Position numbers and translations under genes: made by a program. Shown here piece by piece: positions 32,766-43,589 of a stretch of DNA of 64,000 bases (its first letter is position 1; every line of letters begins with the position of its first letter). Source of the stretch: Hermatobates lingyangjiaoensis (Eukaryota; Arthropoda; Insecta; Hemiptera; Hermatobatidae); the NCBI GenBank assembly GCA_026182355.1, contig JAPFBL010000084.1:11082001-11146000 (forward strand), in the 5' to 3' direction. Under the pieces are notes generated by a model that did no database searches, had not been told where the DNA came from, and saw nothing but the letters and a program-made list of their open reading frames with translations.

Positions 32766-34529
32766 TTTTAAATCATTATCAGATTTATATACATATTAAA
32801 GGAAATAGGAGTCTACTTCCAAAGAAACTAGATTAAAAAAATAATCACTTTTTTCACTTGTTATTAGTGAAAATGTTTTTTTGAAATATCCCTTGGACAA
32901 CTACTTTAAAATATAGCATATAACATAAGAAAAATTGTCAGGAGATTTAAAATACCAACATCATCATAGAGTCGCTGATGTACTCGTAGAAGCAACGGTA
33001 TATTTCGTTGAAATATATTTGCAAAAAATGTCTGGCATCTTATGCATATATACATATATTATAAAAATGCAAATACTACAGCCTAAAAAATCTGTAGTAG
33101 ACTATATTTAGTTATGGTTTTATTTTAATGTGACAATATTCATTTGAGCAGTCAGTTACAAAAAAATTGGTTGGTTATAACATTGTATCGTAACCTTAAT
33201 TGATTAGAGTATCTAGTAAATAATCCACAATTAATGACCACAATAAGAGCGACATCACACCTCCCTGAAGACACCCTTTAGTGGTCATAATATAACTTGT
33301 GGTAAATCCTGTACTTACAGTAATTATTCTTTGTGCTTATCATTGCTTTAATCCTTTCTAAAGTTGCTAGATTGAAGTATTGTAAATACTTATACTTATA
33401 TACAATATTAATTAATATTACATATTCCTGTATTAGCGCTGATGTAATGGTTTGAAAGGAATGTTATAATGTCTTTTTTAAAACATTTTTCTATTTTGTT
33501 AACCAAAATTTTCAGAGCTAATTCTATTGTTTTGTACTTCTGATAGACTTGTGTCTTATTAGAGACTTTTTAACCAAATATTATTTCATATTTCAAACAC
33601 CGCCAGATATTATGATAGTAGTAAAAGTGGTGAAATACCTAAAAAGTGGTAGTTTCATAAAAGTGAGGAGGCGAATGAGTACTTTCCCAGCTGTCGGCAG
33701 TAAGCTGATAGGTCTATATTTTGATACATCTCCTGAATCTTGATTTCCAGGCTTCTCTATTAGAATTAGTTGATATTTTTCAAGCTGAAGGGAAAATTCC
33801 TTTAAGTAGACACCGATGGCACACAGCTGTTACCATCCTGGGAAATACTTGGAACACTGCCAAAGTTTAGGTGCTTTGTTTAGGTAGAGGGACTTATTGA
33901 CGATTCGACTTCCTCCGGCGTAAACAGGCGTCATCTACAATTATAATTATAATTATAATTATTATTATTATTAATTCTGAATTGAGTAATATTAACCTAA
34001 CTTTTAATATTATTTGTAAGATTGTACTCCTGAACATGAAAACATTGTTCACACTTGTTTAGAGTGCAAAATATTGTTATATTTTAATACTATAACTACA
34101 TTAAAAATCACTTCCCACGGTCAAATGGCCACGAATTTGAATAACATCGTTCGTGGCTGGCAGTATGATGAAGTTCTAAAATTCTGCTACTTATGTAACT
34201 CCTTATGTATTTATCTGAGACCAATTATTTGTTTAGGGAATATGTGATTGTAATGTATTCATTGTATACATTAGTAATTATCTGCGTTTATAGACTGGCA
34301 GTAAAAAGCAGACGGATCTGCCAGAGTATTTCATCATCTAAATTGCTCTGAATTAAAACCGGAGCGTATCGTGTAACTGTCAGAACTCATTTACATACTT
34401 TCAGATTGCGAATCAAAAACAGCTATTGAGAAAATATACATATTGCATTCCGAATCATTTAGGTACCAGTTGACACGCAAATATACACACTCAACCAATC
34501 TTCCTCTTTCTCATGTATATATATATATA
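32766..34529. other. Mostly unassigned; AT trinucleotide tract near 33935-33973
   Basis: AT-rich. (AATTAT)n/(ATT)n microsatellite at 33935-33973. A coding-like stretch at 33549-33900 (frame at 33549-33743 plus IDDSTSSGVNRRHL further on) has somewhat balanced composition but no recognised domain. Confidence 0.35.
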
Positions 34530-34805
34530 TAAATGTAATCATAATTTGCAGAAACTTCCTTCTTGTTAAGTTTCTCTGTCTTCCTGAATAACGTTTTTGT
34601 TATTTCATCTAAACTAGATAACATACTTCTTACAGTCTACGAATGTTCCTAGAAATATTTGTCCCGAAAAAGGCTCTAGGAAAGAGTTGAAACATGTTGA
34701 CAATAGGAATTATGTTCTCTAGTCTAGATCCAACAACAAAACGTTATTCTAGAAGACAAAGAAACTTAACAATAAACAAGTTTCTGCAAATTATGGTTAT
34801 ATTTC
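34530..34805. mobile_element. PLE-like terminal inverted repeat with decayed hammerhead-like core
   Basis: Arms 34537-34600 and 34735-34803 are inverted relatives (CATAATTTGCAGAAACTTCC against its complement, then AAGTTTCTCTGTCTTC and AACGTTTT). In the spacer, GTCCCGAAAAAGGCTCT and AGAGTTGAAACATG form a stem followed by GAAA, as in a decayed hammerhead core of a further PLE family. Confidence 0.5.
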
Positions 34806-34869
34806 TAATAATATATGCTTGCAGGAAGGCCGCTAACAAAATTTACAAACATATATTGCTTACAAACTG

Positions 34870-35260
34870 ATTTTCTTAGTTTGGTCCAGTGTCAAACAAC
34901 TCTCAAACAGAGTCAACGTTTTGTTTATATTTCAGCATGTTCTATCTAGCTCGTAGGTTGGGTGTCATCTAAACATAACATCTTCAGGGTTTCATCAGTA
35001 CAAAATTAATCACAATTTTTTTCAATAACATGAAAACATAAGTTTCATTATTATATAAATATACATTATTACCTTTTTTTAATGTATCTTTGTATCCTAA
35101 TTACCTTGATTAAAATTGATACTAAGGTAGTAATGTATATCCATGTAAATAATGTAACTTATTTTTTCATGTTATTGCAATTAATTTTTTTATTAATGTA
35201 ACCTTGTTCATGTCTAGAATTACAGAAGAAACGTTGGTTTAAAGTTTTTTTTTTTGAACA
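34870..35260. mobile_element. Decayed PLE pseudo-LTR pair
   Basis: Left half on the minus strand ('catcttcagggtttcatcag') and right half on the plus strand ('catgtctagaattacagaag', 'gaaacgttggtttaaag') are inverted relatives around 'accttgattaaaattgatac'. The phrase 'gtaatgtatatccatgtaaa' recurs at 62930. Hammerhead-like boxes are mutated. Confidence 0.5.
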
Positions 35261-36200
35261 TTGTTTGAAAGTAAACTTTAAATGGTATATATATAAGTAT
35301 AATCAGTGAAGTCAGTTCTAACTGACCTAGTCATGATAAAATTTTATTTTGCTTCTACTTCGCAGTCAATACTTTCACCAATATTTATATATTTGAGATA
35401 ATAATTATGGGTTTTTGTGAGAACATATGGATGTGAAATAAGTGAGTGTTTAAAAAAAAAAAGAACTGCCCGAGTCCTGATAAACTTTTATTTTCTATAT
35501 ATGTTTCCAGAGTTCAGATACTTAAAAAAGTCCCTTGACTAACTTTAAGAGCCTGTGAAGAAGCCCATATATGGGCTCTTAGGAGCTCGTTCAAATACAG
35601 GCATCAACCTAAACCGTTAAGCAGTATTCAGAGGTAAATTTTTCTTAAATTTAATTTTTTCCATAAATTTAATTTTTTAATGTATCTATTATTATTATTT
35701 ATTATATATTATTATTATTTATTATTTTATTTATTTTCAATTTTTTGTTCTTTTGAATTTTATATTTATGAAGATTTCTTTTTATTATTAATTTTTTTAT
35801 TATTATATTTTTATCTCGTTGCTTCTACGAGATTTGCTACGAGTTGCTTCTTCAGCATTCCTACTATTTTTTTTCGTCTTCGTTGTGACCAATCTGTGCA
35901 TATTCTGTGGAGCTGTCCAGTTGGCTTTCGTCTTCTCGCCACTCAACTTCCTTTCCTGAGAAGACCATTAAAATGGTCAAAACATTGAATGTGAATCTTA
36001 ATTTTTTTTCATTGGTGTTTCTCAAAGTTTTTAAAGTACTTATATATATATATATATATATATATTACTGAAAATAACACCAAACTTTGCTGATACTTGG
36101 TTCCAAGCAGGTAATTTAAATTATGTAAAGCAGAAAGAATGTTTAACTTAGAAAATTTAATGACAAAGGTTATGCATTTAGCTAGTTAAAAAAACATCGC
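35261..36200. other. AT-rich DNA with TA tract at 36041-36065
   Basis: T- and AT-rich low-complexity sequence, including 35640-35830. The open frame at 35680 is compositional. Confidence 0.5.
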
Positions 36201-36202
36201 TA

Positions 36203-37190
36203 TGTGTACACGTCCAATGTAAGTAATAATAAAAAAATGTATATATTTGATGTATTTTTAAAAGACACTGAAGTTGATTGGTACTTGTCTAATAGTGTAA
36301 GAGAAATAAAAGACTGGACAGTATTACCACAGTCATTTATAGCTGTCGTTGCTATTAAAAATTGGTTTCATGTAAGGTACTCTTTCTAATTTATATAAAT
36401 TAGTGGAAATTTGTTTGAGTAGCTGAAACTGAGGGCAAAAAGTACTCCTAGAAATAGGAAAGGATATTTAGCAAATGAGTCGAACAAATTCAGTGGTTTT
36501 CCCTTATACATACAAAGTAAATTGAAAAGAAGTGACATTGCATCTGTTGATAGACTGAGGAGGTAGCTAATTTAGACACCACTCGAGTGCCAATAAAGCG
36601 GAAGTTCAGTGAGAAGGATAGACCTAAACTAGACTTAGGAACAAAACAAAATAAAAGGGGGGGTCATTGCATACAATTTTCAATATAACTGTTTGTCCAA
36701 TTTGTGAAAGCTTAAACTATCCTAACAGTATTCATGTAGAAATCGAGATATGATTAAGAATGAGAGGGATATAAGCGAAAATCATATTAACAAAAACTAA
36801 ACTGAATGTGGTTTTCAAATAATAAATGTAAATGATAGGCCACAATTTAGTTCATCCAAAACCAGCAGTTTACGAAAAAATTATAAAAAAAAAATTATAA
36901 ATTTGAAAGGCTTTGAGGCATTTTATGACAGCGAATCAACTACTTCACTTATTCATGAAGATATGTTAGATAGATTAAGCATATAGTATTTTTACCAGGC
37001 TCTGATGCTCTGCATTTGCTTTTTGGCAGTATACTAGATGCTGAATGAAAAACCCTATGATTAAAATAGATCAGATGAAGATGATATAGAATTTTATATT
37101 GTAGACACGGATATTTCGGACATACAATTTTTGTGAACCAACCAAAATTATTTCCCAAACTACGAGCTGGATAGAACATACTGAAAATAC
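36203..37190 (+). pseudogene. Possible LTR-retrotransposon gag/protease relic
   Basis: Plus-strand pieces in changing frames resemble a Gag-protease region. VFLKDTEVDWYLSNS (36245-36300) and IKNWFHVRYSF look capsid-like. VCPICESLNYPNSIH (near 36697) could be a spoiled zinc knuckle. GFEAFYDSESTTSLIHEDML (near 36909-36970) matches the retroviral-type aspartic protease start, with the catalytic DSG/DTG changed to DSE. DEDDIEFYIVDTDISDIQF (37072-37130) resembles the protease C-terminal part before the RT. No RT, integrase or LTR was recognised. This rests on motif resemblance alone; another gene type is possible. Confidence 0.4.
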
Positions 37191-38227
37191 TGAACATCAA
37201 TGTAGGGGTTATCTTTTAGCATATATGCATACAAAATAGAGTCTCCAATTAATTAAAAAAATAAACAACACAAGCAAAAATGATGCTTATACCTGCAAAC
37301 TATTATGCATATGCAAAGTTTTTGTTAAAAACTGATTGTGCAAACAAAGAAATAATTTAAGTTGAACATTAGAAACTCTTCTGTTTTCCGTAATTTTATG
37401 CCATGCCATCTTTAGATATATTATGGGAAACATTGTGATCATAATGATTTTAGAAAATGTGGTAAATGAGCAGTTGGATTAATTAAGATGAAAAAAATAT
37501 ACTTTTATGTGTCTTCAAAAAGTATAAAACTAGTAAGAAATATAATAAAAAAAGGTAAAAAGGAATTTAATAAAATAATTAACATATAACCAAATAATAG
37601 CAACAATTATTGATAACCAAGAATATGAATAAAAAGAAGCTGGGAAAGTAGTCTTGAAATCGTCAAAATGAATTACTGTCATTATTATCAGCTCAAATTA
37701 TAGATAACAATAGTTTTTTTTTGGCTTTATTCAATTTTGGCTTAAAATTGAATACGCAAGTAAATATCATATACATTAATGTCTATTATCAATGAAGTGG
37801 TACCCTTCCTGCTTAGCGGGGAATAAGGTTTTCAGTTTAGCAGCCCTAACCCTGGACAATACCTAGGACTATCTTTAGCTCCTTTTCCAGTCCCACGAAC
37901 ATGAGAAATTTCACTACTTGTTGGACAGTTTCAAGACGTCAACATACTTTTCCCTGTCTTTTGTTAATTCACATTATTCTATATCACTTTATTCTTTTTT
38001 ATTATGTTTTATCTCCTAAATTTAACCAAATAGCTTTACTAGAATTGTAAATTTGTTTGTAAGACAGAACATTTATCAATTTATATATAATAGAAAAATA
38101 ACATAGAAACAGACAAAATTTAATTCTATATTATAGATCTTGTCTTTGATGACTATACAGAATATAAAAGTGACCTGTGTCTGTTCTTTCTCTGTAATTT
38201 GATATGAATTATCCATGCAACTTCCAA
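37191..38227. other. Nothing recognised
   Basis: AT-rich; no clear continuation of the gag/protease relic. Confidence 0.4.
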
Positions 38228-38256
38228 CTCTCTCTCTCTCTCACCACACACACTCA

Positions 38257-38297
<41 letters not shown>

Positions 38298-38301
38298 ACA
38301 A
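38228..38301. repeat. (CT)n/(CA)n microsatellite
   Basis: CT tracts alternating with CA tracts, directly adjoining the RT relic. Confidence 0.95.
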
Positions 38302-38893
38302 ATTGGGTTCACTCTACAAGTAAACACAACTGATGTGGCAATGGCCATTCAACAAGCTATTGTGTCCAACTTGAATGAAAGAAGCAAAATAATTCTCATC
38401 TCGCTGGATGTCGAAGGCGTCTTTGATTCTGCTTGGTAGCATTTTATACTTTATTACTTCAAATGTCATAACTGTCCTCGTAACCTCTACAATTTAGCAA
38501 GAGCATATTTCTCTGACAGAAAGGCAACACTAAAAGTTAACAGTTCTCAATTTACTAAGCTAGTACATACGAGATGTCCTCAAGGCTCTCCATGTGATCC
38601 CGGTTTCTGGAACATCAAGTACAATTCACTACTACTGTTGCCATTTGCTAAAGAAGTCGAAGTTCAAGCTTTTACTGACGATCGTCTCTTACTAGTCTCA
38701 TCCACATCTACCTACCTTAGAACTAGAAGGTATTTGTAAGGCTTAGTGGGCAACAGTTAATAAGATAGTTTTCAATTCGAAAAAATCTAAAGCACTATTT
38801 TTTAAGAGGAAAGGTGCCTCACAATCACTAAATATATACATGAACGGTGAAAACTTAGACTTGGTCAAGAACTTGAAATATTAGGGAGTAATG
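38302..38893 (+). pseudogene. R1/Jockey-type LINE reverse transcriptase relic
   Basis: Plus-strand RT core: GFTLQVNTTDVAMAIQQAI, IILISLDVEGVFDSAW (motif A), NLARAYFSDRKATLK, HTRCPQGSPC (RT motif with PQG), FWNIKYNSLLLLPF and EVQAFTDDRLLL (motif C; the usual FADD is FTDD, but both catalytic Asp are kept). A TAG interrupts after motif A and the frame changes after motif C, with a KYLGV-like end at about 38880. The 3' part is cut by a PLE terminal fragment at 38894. It is the best-preserved RT active site in the window but cannot be expressed as one protein. Confidence 0.75.
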
Positions 38894-39030
38894 AGTGGGT
38901 TTTTGACTCTGACGAAGACCGCTTGTGACGGTTCAAGGATCTTAGGCTTTTTTCTCATTTCATATTGTGGTTTGATCATTTATTGTTATTTCACGTGTTT
39001 ATCGTGAAATCTTGTTATGGATATATATAT
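38894..39030 (+). mobile_element. PLE terminal fragment cutting the RT relic
   Basis: 'gggtttttgactctgacg' (CTGACGA at 38909-38915), 'gaagaccgcttgtgacgg', then 'gatcatttattgttatttc' and a TA tract. The GAAA box is CAAG, so the hammerhead-like core is broken. Confidence 0.7.
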
Positions 39031-40049
39031 GTACAAAAATAGCAAAACTATGTATACTTCTTTTTTTCTACCTCAAAACTGTGGATAACTACATCTTCCA
39101 AGAGTAAAATTTAATTCACCAACCAACAAAATACCCTTTTAAGGACATTAAAATTCAGAAAGGAATATTTAGTTTCTCTAAAAAATTACATATCTTTAGT
39201 TTGTTGTACAAATACTGTTTTTTCAAAAAGAAAAATGTTATTTGATTTTGAAGTATCGTATAAAATAATAAATTCATGTTAGGAATCTGGTGTTTCGCAA
39301 TATACTTATAGTAGTTGCATGCATGCAGGGTATAATCTTCCATTTTCTTCAATTGCAGTTGGACATAATGTCTACATTATTTAAACACGGTATATAATAT
39401 CAATAGGCTAAATACTTTAGAGTAATATGAAATTTGCATCAACTTTATGTTAGTGGTAAACCTAAGTTTTAGGACTTATTTTAATCTTTTACGTATCAAT
39501 GAGTGCTAATTATTCGTATTTATAAATAAAATTCTGCTTATTTACTAACCATTAATTTACCTTTTATTTAGGTTAATTCAAAGTACCTTTGAAAGTATTC
39601 CTTTCTTATTTATTATTTCTTATTTCTCAGCCATAGTTATTTTGGCTGAGGAAATCAGAAAAAGTTGTTAGGTATCTAAAGACCTGTTAGAAATCTACTG
39701 GAGGATAGGGCGTTGGTGCCGATAGGGCGGAGTGGGTTGTAGAAAAATATTAAAAATCATATTTTTCCAATTGGATTAGATTTAAACTATTTATTAAAAA
39801 AATTTAATGTGTAATTTTCCAAATAATACGTTAGAAATGATCCATAATTTTCAGATGTACCGTTTTAAGTATTTAGGAGGCTGAGGCTATCTTTATATGA
39901 GGTCATATTCATATCAATATGACATACTTTGAGTCAGACTATATGTACAATGCAGTAATAAGTTATAAATAAACCTTTAAGTAATATAAAGAAAAAATAT
40001 TTCTGGTAAAGAGGTCTGAATCTCTAAATGTTCCACTAAGACAACTGTG
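39031..40049. other. AT-rich DNA, nothing recognised
   Basis: No coding or repeat signal recognised. Confidence 0.45.
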
Positions 40050-40366
40050 TGGGGGTCAGGTTAGCTCAGTTTTTAACGTACTCGCCTCTGAACTAATAGG
40101 ACCGGGTTCGATCCCCACCTGGCACTCGATTTATTCACGACGAAGGTGAATAACTCTGAGAAGTCGTCCCTCGGACAACTGAACCGTCAGTCCCGAGCCT
40201 GTACGATGTCAGGTACGCGTTAAAGATCCCTACTTTAACTACACTTGAGTTAGGCAAAATTTAGGATTACCACTGTAGAATCAATCTTCATTGTGTAGTA
40301 TTACAAAGGGGCCAATGGTCGGCCTACGTGTGTTCCCTTGTGGGGCTGCCACTGCAACCTAACCGA
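40050..40366 (+). repeat. tRNA-derived SINE, best copy in the window
   Basis: The tRNA-like head has a clear A box (TAGCTCAGT at 40062-40070) and an intact B box (GGTTCGATCC at 40105-40114), ending in CCACCTGGCAC. The body contains 'gtcgtccctcggacaactg', 'cagtcccgagcctgtacg', 'atgtcaggtacgcg', 'ttaaagatccctacttt' and 'aaggggccaatggtcggcc'. Relatives lie at 1807, 9162 and 15559. The internal promoter could still bind TFIIIC, but no 3' tail was identified. Confidence 0.8.
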
Positions 40367-40572
40367 AGACAACTATGTATTAGACAGAGGTCGAAAGCTC
40401 GTTTAAAAACTCAAATGTTTATTAAATTCCATCCATATTTATATAACATTTAAGATTATAAAAAGATTTTTTGAGACAGTGAATATAGTCATGGCTAAAT
40501 TCCTCTGTGATAGTTCTAGATTGCGAGGTATATCTTCTTATAACTTAATATGGTTGCGAAACTCTGGTGATA

Positions 40573-40597
40573 GGGGGTGGGGGGGGGGGGGGGGGGA
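40573..40597. repeat. Poly-G run
   Basis: GGGGGT followed by about 18 consecutive G; could form a G-quadruplex or stall sequencing. Confidence 0.95.
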
Positions 40598-41705
40598 GTA
40601 GAATCCACCCACAGAAATCCTGTTGGACTAACGTTTTGGATTAAAAGTAGAGACGTGATTGTCTTAAAATGTTACATTGCTTTTTAGAACTTCATATGAG
40701 TATAACTCTGTTTAAATGGATTCCACAGGTATGAAATAATGAATTATATAAAAAAAAAATTTAAGGAAGAAAATGAAAGCCACTCTGAATATTATAATGA
40801 CTCTCTAAGGCAGTTATAGAAGACAGAGGGAATTTAAATACTTTCTCTATACATCCAACTTTGAAAAATTTATATCACATGTATAGGACACTAAATTATT
40901 TAGAAACTTTTCTAAGGAACCTGATGAAAGTATCCAGACCTTCAAATGTCCTAGTAAGAGTGAAAAAAGAGAGAAAGAAGTCCCTTTTAAAACTTTATGG
41001 GTATATTAAACTAAAACCACATGTAAAACATCAAATTTTGTAAAAAAAAATTAAGTAAAAGGAACGGTTATGATCATGAATCTTTAAAAGCCCTTCTAAG
41101 TAAACAAGTGAAAGAGAGTATTTGTCCACTCCATACTAAGTGAACATATGAAGCCTCCTGTCAAATTTCTTACTGGTATTTACTCGTACATGATTTTGAT
41201 TCAATTTAAACCACATGTATAAGGCAATAAATTATTTAACAACATTTTTGATTGAAGTCAGCGAAAGTTGTCCTGTGTCACCATTTCTATAAGTCACTAA
41301 CTAACTTACATAAAAATAAATTAAAATTACTAGCAATTCAATAGAATGAACGTTTGTTGAAGAAATAATGAATGATTGAATTCAATAGTGTGTTATAGTT
41401 TCTTGCCTTATGACTGGCAATATCAGCTTGCAGATATTCCCTTCCATGGCTTTTAATAATATCTAAGCATACTTTCAAAAATCAGGCTACAATTCTTTAC
41501 TCTATTGTAAAAGAGTACACCTTTTTGACAGAGTAACACTCAGTTAACGACAAGTATTTCTGCTAGGATTAATTATTTGTTTAAATATTTGTATTGTTTC
41601 ATTTTATAATTATTTTTTAAAAGTGTTGTGTGATTTTTTAGTTATTTTCTTTTGGAATATTAAATTTTGTTAATAATTAAGCACATTTATATAATTACAT
41701 TAAAG
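40598..41705. other. Nothing recognised
   Basis: AT-rich; no coding or repeat signal recognised. Confidence 0.45.
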
Positions 41706-43347
41706 TTTTTTACTTTACTATAAGTAAAGGATAGTGATCGTGAAAAAATTCGATCTCGAGATTTTGACGGAATTACATGTTTTGAGGTCCCAGAAGTCGT
41801 TTTATGAAGTTTTTACGATGATGTCTGTGTGTGTGTGGGTGGGTGGGTGGGTGGGTGGGTGGGTGGGTGGGTGAGTGTGTTAGCATTGCTTGTTACCACA
41901 CTACGGTCCAGAATCTTTGATGGATCAAGTTGATATTTTACACAAAAATGAACCTCATAAAGACGAAGATCCCTATTCTTTGGGAAGAATTATACATGAT
42001 GGGAAAGTTACTTTTTTTGCCAAAAACCGTTTTTTTTAAAACATTTATTTCTCCTAAACTGATGACCCTACAGTTTTGAAATTTTGCATTATCTTTGAGA
42101 ATACAAATGGAACAAACGAAAAATAAATTCAGAATTTTAAAACAACAGAACATTTTTTTTTTTTCAATAAAATGTACAAATTTCGACTTATAATTCAATC
42201 TCAAACCTTGTGAGAGCGATACAAGCCATACTGTTTGACGGACAAGAATGAAACTATGCCTATAAATAGAACATTATCTGGAGAATGAGTTGAGATATTT
42301 TTTTTCAAAATTACATTCGCTAAAGGGGCGTTACAGTACGATTTCTGTTTTCAGAAAATATTTTTTTGACGCTAAACGGCTCATTAAAAAATAATGAAAA
42401 TTTGACCAAAAATGGAACAAAAAATTAGCAGTTCATAAAAAAAAAATGAAGCTTCAATTACGGGAAAGAGCAATAACGCTATAAAAACTGTTTGTTTATC
42501 CTAGACTAAGAGATCACCTGCTATACTTGTCAAATTTTTTATATTTTTTTTTTCATTGTTTACATTGACTTAGAAATTTTTTGAGCGATTCCACTGAGAT
42601 AAAATTGATATTTATAAAGGAACAATTTAAATTGTTTATTGACTTATATGAGATGTAAGAGGAATAATATTGTGCAGGAAAATGATAACACTCACTCAGA
42701 AAAAATTCGTATATATGTTATTTGACAAAGGGGAAGCAAAATGATCTTATTATATACTAAGAAGCCATAAAATTTCCAGTATAATAATTCTGTAAAAAAC
42801 CAAAAATGTAAAAGAGAATTCAAAATTGAAATCTTTCGTTCAGAGATTAATAAATGTAATTATCGTATATCTTTAATTATAGATCTTCTTAAAACAACAT
42901 TTTCTTCGCTGTTTATGATGTTTTTCAGAGAAATAACGGTATTTTCCTGTTTTAAATTTGAAAATTTTACTTTAATATTCAATGTAGAAGGATGTCAAGT
43001 AAACGATGTAAGAAATCCACTGGCTATTTGAACAAAAGCCATGTTCTCTTGTAGGAGAAAATTCGTTTCAAGAAATGTTGACATGGGTTTTTCAAAAATG
43101 TTATTACTGCTGTAGTTATACTAATGAAATTATTTGTATCAGCTGTGTGATATACAAAAATAAGCTTATATATTGATATGTCCTTCAATCACTATCTCTA
43201 CTACCTCAGGAATGAAAGACTAATAATCATATCCCATTTAGATGTTTACATTATACCTAAAAGAGACGTAATATATTACATACTCATGAAATTTGATATT
43301 AAGTTACTTATAGTAAAGTTGAGTGTAGGCCACTCCAGATTTTTTTA
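41706..43347 (+). repeat. Dispersed 1.6-kb repeat, copy B
   Basis: Full-length partner of copy A (23721-25345), highly similar end to end, from ACTTTACTATAAGTAAAG to TTACTTATAGTAAAGTTG and 'gtgtaggccactccagat'. It carries an expanded GGGT tract (41836-41872). Differences are scattered substitutions and short indels, including a ~20-bp deletion near 42768. The outermost bases next to both ends show no agreed target duplication between copies. Confidence 0.85.
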
Positions 43348-43551
43348 TCGGGGTTTGGTACTTGTACAGTGTCATACAATTATAAACAAAAATACTTAGG
43401 CCAATGTTTATCTATTTTTTAGGCATCTTCTGTATTGATGGATCCCTGATGATGTCTAGAAATACAGATGAAACGTTGGTTTAAAGTGTTATTATTTGAG
43501 AATAGTAAGACACTGTACCGAACCTTGATAAATAAAAATAATGTATAATTA

Positions 43552-43560
<9 letters not shown>
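43346..43560 (+). mobile_element. PLE pseudo-LTR with inverted ends and hammerhead-like core
   Basis: GGGGTTTGGTACTTGTACAG (from 43352) is mirrored by CACTGTACCGAACCTTGATA (43512-43531). On the plus strand CTGATGA (43446-43452) and GAAACGTTGG (43470-43479) are intact, but the intervening stem is mutated. A TA tract follows. It adjoins the right end of copy B of the dispersed repeat. Confidence 0.6.

Positions 43561-43589
<29 letters not shown>

Noticed and set aside
33900..33973. Possible regulatory island before the ATT repeat
   Set aside because: Only a short GC phrase next to a microsatellite; nothing supports a function.
35680..35988. 102-codon hydrophobic frame resembling a membrane protein
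   Set aside because: Starts in T-rich low-complexity DNA, which gives Leu/Phe/Tyr-rich frames by composition alone.
38215..38439. ORF start within CT/CA microsatellite
   Set aside because: The Met and the first ~25 codons are simple repeat; only the RT part after 38302 is meaningful.
40052..40127. Possible genuine tRNA gene
   Set aside because: Has A and B boxes, but the acceptor ends do not pair convincingly and the sequence continues into a shared repeat body, so it is a SINE head.
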